Assembly (NCBI GenBank): GCA_029256005.1
Contig: JAQSYS010000007.1
Coordinates: 1 to 19,519, forward strand
Direction: 5' to 3'
DNA: 19,519 nt
From: Sedimentibacter sp.
Lineage (GTDB): Bacteria > Bacillota > Clostridia > Tissierellales > Sedimentibacteraceae
Positions 15,546 through 19,519 of the stretch are shown one piece after another. The notes beneath the pieces were generated by a model, which was not told the origin of the DNA, made no database searches, and saw only the letters and a list, made by a program, of their open reading frames with translations. The position numbers and the translations under genes were made by a program. Position 1 is the stretch's first letter. Every line of letters begins with the position of its first letter.

Positions 15546-17276
15546 CTACCTTATTAATTCCGTGTATTCTTTTCTGTATCTATCATAAGTTGCATAAGCA
15601 ATAATCAAAGCAACTGCTCCATCAATACGCCTGTTCGCCTGGTCTTGAGCTTTAATCGGCATAATCTGACCATATTTATTAACTACACATGCTGTATTTT
15701 TCAAGCACCATATGTCTATTGGGTTCTTATTATAATTGACTAATTTGCTTTTTAAATCTGCTTCTAGCATTTTCATCCCCTGGCTCATGTTGATGTAGTC
15801 CTGTCTTATTTTTTCCATCTCAAAGCCATAGTCTTCCATTTCGGCAACAAAAGATTTTGCATTCCAACGGTCATATCCATCTTTAAAAATTCGTATGTTA
15901 TACTTTTTGTAAAGCATTACATACCACATAACAACATCCGAATAATCGACCTCATTTCCTCGGCATATTGTTATTAACCCTTGTTTTGCCCACTCTAAAT
16001 AATTTTTTTTATCGATATGTGAGCCTTCCTCAACCTTCGTTTCCGGTATGAAATAGTGTTGCAAAATGTATTTTGTCCTGTCGCCCGGCCTCATGATCAG
16101 AACCTTTGCAGCAGTCAGGTCAGTTGTTTCTGATAGGTCAGTTCCCCCAATTCCAATAGAACCCCTTAAATCTTCAATATCATAGGTAAGGTTGTTTATT
16201 ATGTCCTTTTCCATAAGCCAAGCCTGTGCATTGTTTTGTTTTATATTGAAGTCCTTCGATAATGTAAATACCCTTTCTGCTTTGTCAGCCTGTGCTTTAT
16301 TCAGTTGATCCCTAATGTATCCATATTTTTTTATGACTCCGAGCGAAGGATTTGCTTTTATCCAGCTTGATTCATCTTCAAATATTTCAATCTCACTATC
16401 CATTGTGTACAGCCATGCAAGTAGAGTATAATCTACTCTTTCACCATTAAGAACTTCCCTTGCATACTTAAGTTCCTTGTCTAAATAACCGTCATCGGTA
16501 AAGCCCTCTGTTGTTATATTTATAAAAATTGGCTCATCCTTTGTTGACTGAGACTGCTCAATTGATTTAGCTATGACGTTATCTTTCATTTCATGGCTTT
16601 CATCTAGTATAGCAAGTTCTATGTTTCGACCTTCTTTATTTCTAGTCCTGTCGGAAAGCTTTTTGATAGTTGATTTGTTTTTAAGGTTAAATATTCCCTT
16701 TAGATTTTTATGTGTTCTTCTTGACTTAGGATCAAACATTTCTCGCATGTTTGTTATTTCGCTAAAAATTAAATCCGCCTGAGCATCATCATTCGATGAG
16801 CATATTATGTCGCTGCCAGCATTGCCAACCATAAATTCACTTAAACAAATAGCTGCACAAAGTGTAGATTTGCCATTTTTTCTGGCAACCAATAAAATAA
16901 GCTTCTTAAATCTTCTAAGTCCAGTATCTATCCACTTAAAAGAATAAAAAGCCTCAATTACTGCTTTTTCCCACAGTTCTAATATAAACGGCATGCCATA
17001 AAATGGGCTTTTGGTATGCCTGCAAAATTTTTCAATAAATGTTATTCTTATTTCTGCATCAAATATTTGATAAAACCACTTGTCAGATTCTAAATCTTTA
17101 ATAAGATTTTTCAGACACTGCTTTAATTCATGGCCAATGATAATCTCGCCGGACTTAGTTTTTTGATAATATTCCAATAAATATGAGTATTGACCATTAA
17201 TAATGTTATTCTCATAGTCAATCAAATTTTTAAATTCAATATCCTGGGCTAAGTCTCTTAATCTATCAATTATCAT
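15546..17276 (-). CDS. Terminase large subunit (Terminase_1 type)
   Basis: This motor drives DNA into the head and cuts it. The ATPase half has a Walker A at 131-137 (ARKNGKS) and a Walker B with LAILDE at 221-226, followed by SHE. The nuclease half shows GGTDLS (Asp380), FKDGYDRWN (Asp466, Asp469) and an acidic stretch near the end. At 576 residues it is of normal length. It overlaps the preceding P27-like gene by 11 bases. The Terminase_1 type usually works with a P27-like small subunit, which fits the gene just upstream. Confidence 0.92.
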   Translation of the reverse strand: MIIDRLRDLAQDIEFKNLIDYENNIINGQYSYLLEYYQKTKSGEIIIGHELKQCLKNLIKDLESDKWFYQIFDAEIRITFIEKFCRHTKSPFYGMPFILELWEKAVIEAFYSFKWIDTGLRRFKKLILLVARKNGKSTLCAAICLSEFMVGNAGSDIICSSNDDAQADLIFSEITNMREMFDPKSRRTHKNLKGIFNLKNKSTIKKLSDRTRNKEGRNIELAILDESHEMKDNVIAKSIEQSQSTKDEPIFINITTEGFTDDGYLDKELKYAREVLNGERVDYTLLAWLYTMDSEIEIFEDESSWIKANPSLGVIKKYGYIRDQLNKAQADKAERVFTLSKDFNIKQNNAQAWLMEKDIINNLTYDIEDLRGSIGIGGTDLSETTDLTAAKVLIMRPGDRTKYILQHYFIPETKVEEGSHIDKKNYLEWAKQGLITICRGNEVDYSDVVMWYVMLYKKYNIRIFKDGYDRWNAKSFVAEMEDYGFEMEKIRQDYINMSQGMKMLEADLKSKLVNYNKNPIDIWCLKNTACVVNKYGQIMPIKAQDQANRRIDGAVALIIAYATYDRYRKEYTELIR

Positions 17277-17658
17277 CTTGCTTCATACCTTTCATCCACT
17301 CGTCAAAAGGATCTTCGCCCTCAATAGTATTTTTCATCAGTATGCTGTTTAGGACTTTTACATTTAAGGCATAAATATTGACTGTTCTTCTATACTCATT
17401 TGCTATCGGCAATGTCTTTTGCATTGCCTTATTACTTGGATTTATCTTTATCATGCCTGTTTCATCTAATATTTTTTTCATATCAAAGAGTTCACCTCTA
17501 AGATATGCTGTTTCCTGAATTAACCCTTCGACAAGCTTACTCTTAGACTCCTCAATATCCTTGAATATTTCAGTCAATTTATTCAACTCTTGGCTGTAAA
17601 CTTGCATTTTATCAAGTTCTTTCAAAAGCTTCACCCCGATTTCATTTTTTTGATTCAT
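17266..17658 (-). CDS. P27-like terminase small subunit
   Basis: The protein is 130 residues from the ATG at 17658. LIQETAYLRGELFDMKKILDETG followed by INPSNKAMQKTLPIANEYRRTV is the P27 small terminase pattern (helical, with Asn-Pro and a following helix). It is expected to bind cos and recruit the large subunit, whose gene overlaps it by 11 bases. The first ATG has no clear ribosome site. A TTG codon 12 has GGGGTG at good distance, so the real start may be 33 bases later. The unusual G/C-run segment lies directly upstream. Confidence 0.72.
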   Translation of the reverse strand: MNQKNEIGVKLLKELDKMQVYSQELNKLTEIFKDIEESKSKLVEGLIQETAYLRGELFDMKKILDETGMIKINPSNKAMQKTLPIANEYRRTVNIYALNVKVLNSILMKNTIEGEDPFDEWMKGMKQDDN

Positions 17659-17669
17659 GTGAGAATAAT

Positions 17670-17720
17670 GGGCCCCCTACATCGCTCCCCAGGGGGTCGC
17701 TAAATAAAAAACATGGGGGT
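17670..17720. other. Candidate cos region (G/C runs, inverted and direct repeats)
   Basis: Between the HNH-kinase gene and the P27-like gene lies a 68-base gap with three 5-base G or C runs, unlike the AT-rich surroundings. It has the palindrome GGGCCC (17670-17675), an inverted pair CCCCCT (17673-17678) / AGGGGG (17691-17696), and a direct repeat GGGGGT (17692-17697, 17715-17720). Its place next to an HNH gene and a small terminase gene fits a packaging start site. The cut position cannot be seen. Confidence 0.45.
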
Positions 17721-17726
17721 ATTATT

Positions 17727-18482
17727 TTATTTTGTAAAGTTATCAAACCAATTATTAATGTACTCTGTCCACTCATCTTTGTGCTCTTGCCTATAGTCAT
17801 TGCAATAGTTTAATCTATACAGGCAGTCTTCCTTGTCTGCTTCAATATAAACAAGCTCAGCTCCTAAGTCCGAAGCTAACTTATCTCTTGCATACTTGTC
17901 AGCATAACCGCCTATTATCCAGGCGCTGTTCCAATTGCCATACCTTGTTTTGATATTGTCCAGCAATGTGTTTCTTAATCCAAAGATAATATACTTTAAG
18001 TTATCCGGTTTATCATACAGTGGTTGCAGACTAACAGCTTGATACAACCTATCCATATCAACAACTATGTCGCCTGGTTGCATGTTCTCTTTTACGTACG
18101 TAGTCTTACCGCACATTGGTGGACCATAAACTATATACACACCTTTATTCTTAACATGTCTCTTAGTAGCTGGACCACTAAACCTATCATGCTCTTTATT
18201 GTGACAATGTAAACATGCTATTTTAACATTGTCAGGGTTAAGCGAAATGGTGACATCATTGACATTATCATCAGTCAATTCAATAGGAGTATGATGTATC
18301 TGTATATGTCTTGATACAACTATGTTCTTCTTACAATATTCACATACAATATGCTTGGATATACTTCCATCCGGATTGACAACAGTAACCATTCTATCAA
18401 AAATGATTTGCTGCCTGAACAGCTGCCACTCAAGACCTCTAAAAAATTGTTTAATAGTTGAATAATTCATATTACCAAGCAT
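17727..18482 (-). CDS. HNH endonuclease fused to a P-loop kinase-like ATPase domain
   Basis: The protein has 251 residues and two domains. Residues about 28-103 form an HNH nuclease: a zinc knuckle from CEYC (47-50) and CLHC (90-93), the HH pair (63-64), Asn85, and His94/His98 in HNKEH. Residues about 113-250 are a P-loop domain: Walker A GPPMCGKTT (120-128) and IVVDMDRL (139-146), then a region like polynucleotide or nucleoside kinases (WIIGGYADKYARDKL, VYIEADKEDCLYRL). HNH proteins beside terminase genes are known to be needed for cos cutting in several phages. The kinase-like part could process DNA ends. The start may instead be the ATG at 18470, which overlaps the previous gene less (3 bases fewer than a full overlap). 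The fusion is clear; the substrate is unknown. Confidence 0.85.
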   Translation of the reverse strand: MLGNMNYSTIKQFFRGLEWQLFRQQIIFDRMVTVVNPDGSISKHIVCEYCKKNIVVSRHIQIHHTPIELTDDNVNDVTISLNPDNVKIACLHCHNKEHDRFSGPATKRHVKNKGVYIVYGPPMCGKTTYVKENMQPGDIVVDMDRLYQAVSLQPLYDKPDNLKYIIFGLRNTLLDNIKTRYGNWNSAWIIGGYADKYARDKLASDLGAELVYIEADKEDCLYRLNYCNDYRQEHKDEWTEYINNWFDNFTK

Positions 18483-19113
18483 CCTGTTCTATCTTTTGTT
18501 TCAATCGCTTTACTCTTAGCTTTTGTTCATCTGTAGCAATGTCCCAGTTAGCATGTAGCATTTCATCATATTGTTTAATCATTTTAGTAAGAGTGCTCAT
18601 ACCCTTTGACAGAGTATTCATTAAATTAGCTTCTTTGTCCCAGGCGAACTGTATTTCATATTCAATGCCTTGTTGTTTACCCTTTGTGAGTTTTTTAATG
18701 TCTTTTGTATGATCATCTCTGTTCTTAACATGCATTAAATCTTGCATATGTATAATTCTTGCTTCTTGCAGACAAATGCTTCTCCACAATCTCTCTAAAG
18801 GATCTGCACTATCTAACTCTTCCATTATGTTCTTGACAGCAAATGGAATCCTCTCAGTATACTTACCAAAGGTAAAGCTATTATAATTACCTTTTGGAGC
18901 TCCACCACCTGCATTACCAATAGCATTTTGATTACCATATGGAGCACCTTTTTTATTTAGCCTTTTTGCCCATTTGTCTTGAACTCTCCATGAATTTATG
19001 TTATTAATTTTTTCATTTAGTAGCTCTGCAATCTCCTTGGAAGATATTTTCCCTTCATGCTCTTTATATATTTCAAAGGCCTTATCTCTATTAGGACTCC
19101 TTTGTCTTGACAT
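18472..19113 (-). CDS. Terminase small subunit, YqaS/XtmA-like
   Basis: The ATG at 19113 gives 213 residues (MSRQRSPNRDKAFEIYKEHEGKI). GGAG lies 9 bases upstream; the TTG at 19128 overlaps this site and is unlikely. The N-terminal 60 residues form a helix-turn-helix (DKAFEIYKEHEGKISSKEIAELL, INSWRVQDKW) of the PBSX-type small terminase. A Gly/Asn-rich linker (NQNAIGNAGGGAPKGN) follows, then a helical C-terminal half (MLHANWDIATDEQKLRVKRL). It is the first gene of the late operon. A P27-like small subunit gene lies 0.8 kb downstream, so either could serve the large subunit. It could also be a DNA-binding regulator. Confidence 0.8.
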   Translation of the reverse strand: MSRQRSPNRDKAFEIYKEHEGKISSKEIAELLNEKINNINSWRVQDKWAKRLNKKGAPYGNQNAIGNAGGGAPKGNYNSFTFGKYTERIPFAVKNIMEELDSADPLERLWRSICLQEARIIHMQDLMHVKNRDDHTKDIKKLTKGKQQGIEYEIQFAWDKEANLMNTLSKGMSTLTKMIKQYDEMLHANWDIATDEQKLRVKRLKQKIEQDAW

Positions 19114-19137
19114 GCTTATCAACTCCAATTTGCACTA

Positions 19138-19169
19138 ATAAAAATAAGATAATCAATCATTATCTTATT
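19138..19169 (-). terminator. Hairpin with T-rich tail in the late leader (attenuator or terminator)
   Basis: AATAAGATAAT (19143-19153) and ATTATCTTATT (19159-19169) form a perfect 11-bp dyad with a 5-nt loop. Read on the minus strand it is followed by TTTTTATT. It lies between the candidate promoter and the first late gene, so it could reduce read-through or end an upstream transcript. It is AT-rich, hence weak. Confidence 0.45.
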
Positions 19170-19183
19170 CGTGGTATGTAAGT

Positions 19184-19212
19184 ATTATTGTTATGAAAAA
19201 TATTAACATCAA
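19184..19212 (-). promoter_or_regulatory. Candidate promoter of the late operon
   Basis: On the minus strand TTGATG (19212-19207), a 17-base spacer and AATAAT (19189-19184) give a sigma-A-like pair with 4 of 6 and 5 of 6 matches. It points to the terminase genes, whose first ATG is about 70 bases downstream. In such an AT-rich gap, chance matches are possible. Confidence 0.4.
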
Positions 19213-19519
19213 TTGAGTTTGTTTTCCGGGCATACAATTCGAAAATCAGATAAATTTCGCAAAACGTCTTATAGGGTTTTTTGCCCTAAATGTTACTTCT
19301 CTTTGAAACTTCAATAAAAACTCGCCTTTTTCGACACCCAAACGAATTTTACATATCGTAGTATTCTGTAAAATTCATTTTTTAACCCAATATATACTGA
19401 TAGAAGAAATAGGATTATTAAAACAACATATTTTACTCAATTTAATTATGTAAAATATAACCCCTAAAAAATAAAATTACCGTTTTTTAATTCCAAACGA
19501 TAATTTGTTCATCATTTTG
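19213..19519. other. Non-coding region upstream of the late operon
   Basis: No gene with a ribosome site is visible on either strand. It holds three dyads: GAATTTTACA (19344-19353) / TGTAAAATTC (19367-19376); ATATTTTAC (19428-19436) / GTAAAATAT (19450-19458); and a longer one at 19474-19506 (AAATTA-c-CGTTT, 9-base gap, AAACG-a-TAATTT). A small hairpin TAGGG/CCCTA lies at 19272-19288. It is a likely control region of late transcription, but no binding protein can be named. Confidence 0.45.

Noticed and set aside
1..19519. CRISPR array, tRNA, transposase or reverse transcriptase
   Set aside because: No spaced direct repeats, cloverleaf-like sequence or such protein motifs were seen on either strand.

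Overview
This AT-rich window is mostly the late (packaging, head, tail and lysis) operon of a temperate siphovirus or prophage. The likely host is a low-GC Gram-positive of the class Clostridia. The grounds are strong AGGAGG-type ribosome sites, the HK97-type head genes, the Clostridia-style amidase with LLH and phage_holin_4 holins, and a LexA-like fragment beside the phage. No integrase or attachment site is visible, so prophage versus free phage cannot be settled here.

Layout. The late operon runs on the minus strand from about 19.2 kb down to 0.7 kb. In order of transcription it holds: a leader with a candidate promoter and hairpin (19138-19212); a YqaS/XtmA-like terminase small subunit; an HNH endonuclease fused to a P-loop kinase-like domain; a short G/C-run intergenic segment that is a candidate cos site (about 17670-17720); a P27-like second small subunit; the large terminase; portal; S78 prohead protease; HK97 major capsid protein; gp6-like connector; head closure protein; HK97 gp10-like protein; tail completion protein; major tail protein; the tail chaperone pair G and G-T joined by a -1 frameshift; a short tape measure protein; distal tail protein (Dit); an 815-residue receptor-binding type fibre; two small proteins; a Tal-like tail protein; holin; amidase; second holin; terminator.

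Left end. Positions 1-700 carry two plus-strand genes. One is a LexA-type winged helix that enters from outside the window and lacks the LexA peptidase domain. The other is a 79-residue protein of a type I associate, from memory, with translesion-polymerase cassettes. This block converges on the late operon through back-to-back terminators (667-695 plus, 702-728 minus) and may be lysogeny DNA or host DNA.

Right end. Positions 19129-19519 have no gene. They hold the candidate late promoter, a hairpin in its leader, and three operator-like dyads.

The least ordinary points are the HNH-kinase fusion beside a possible cos site and between two small-terminase-like genes, the frameshifted tail chaperone, a likely ATT start codon for the head closure gene, the fibre cassette placed before the Tal-like gene with a terminator-like hairpin between them, and exact 44-residue repeats in the tape measure protein. 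All family assignments are from reading the proteins, not from searches.
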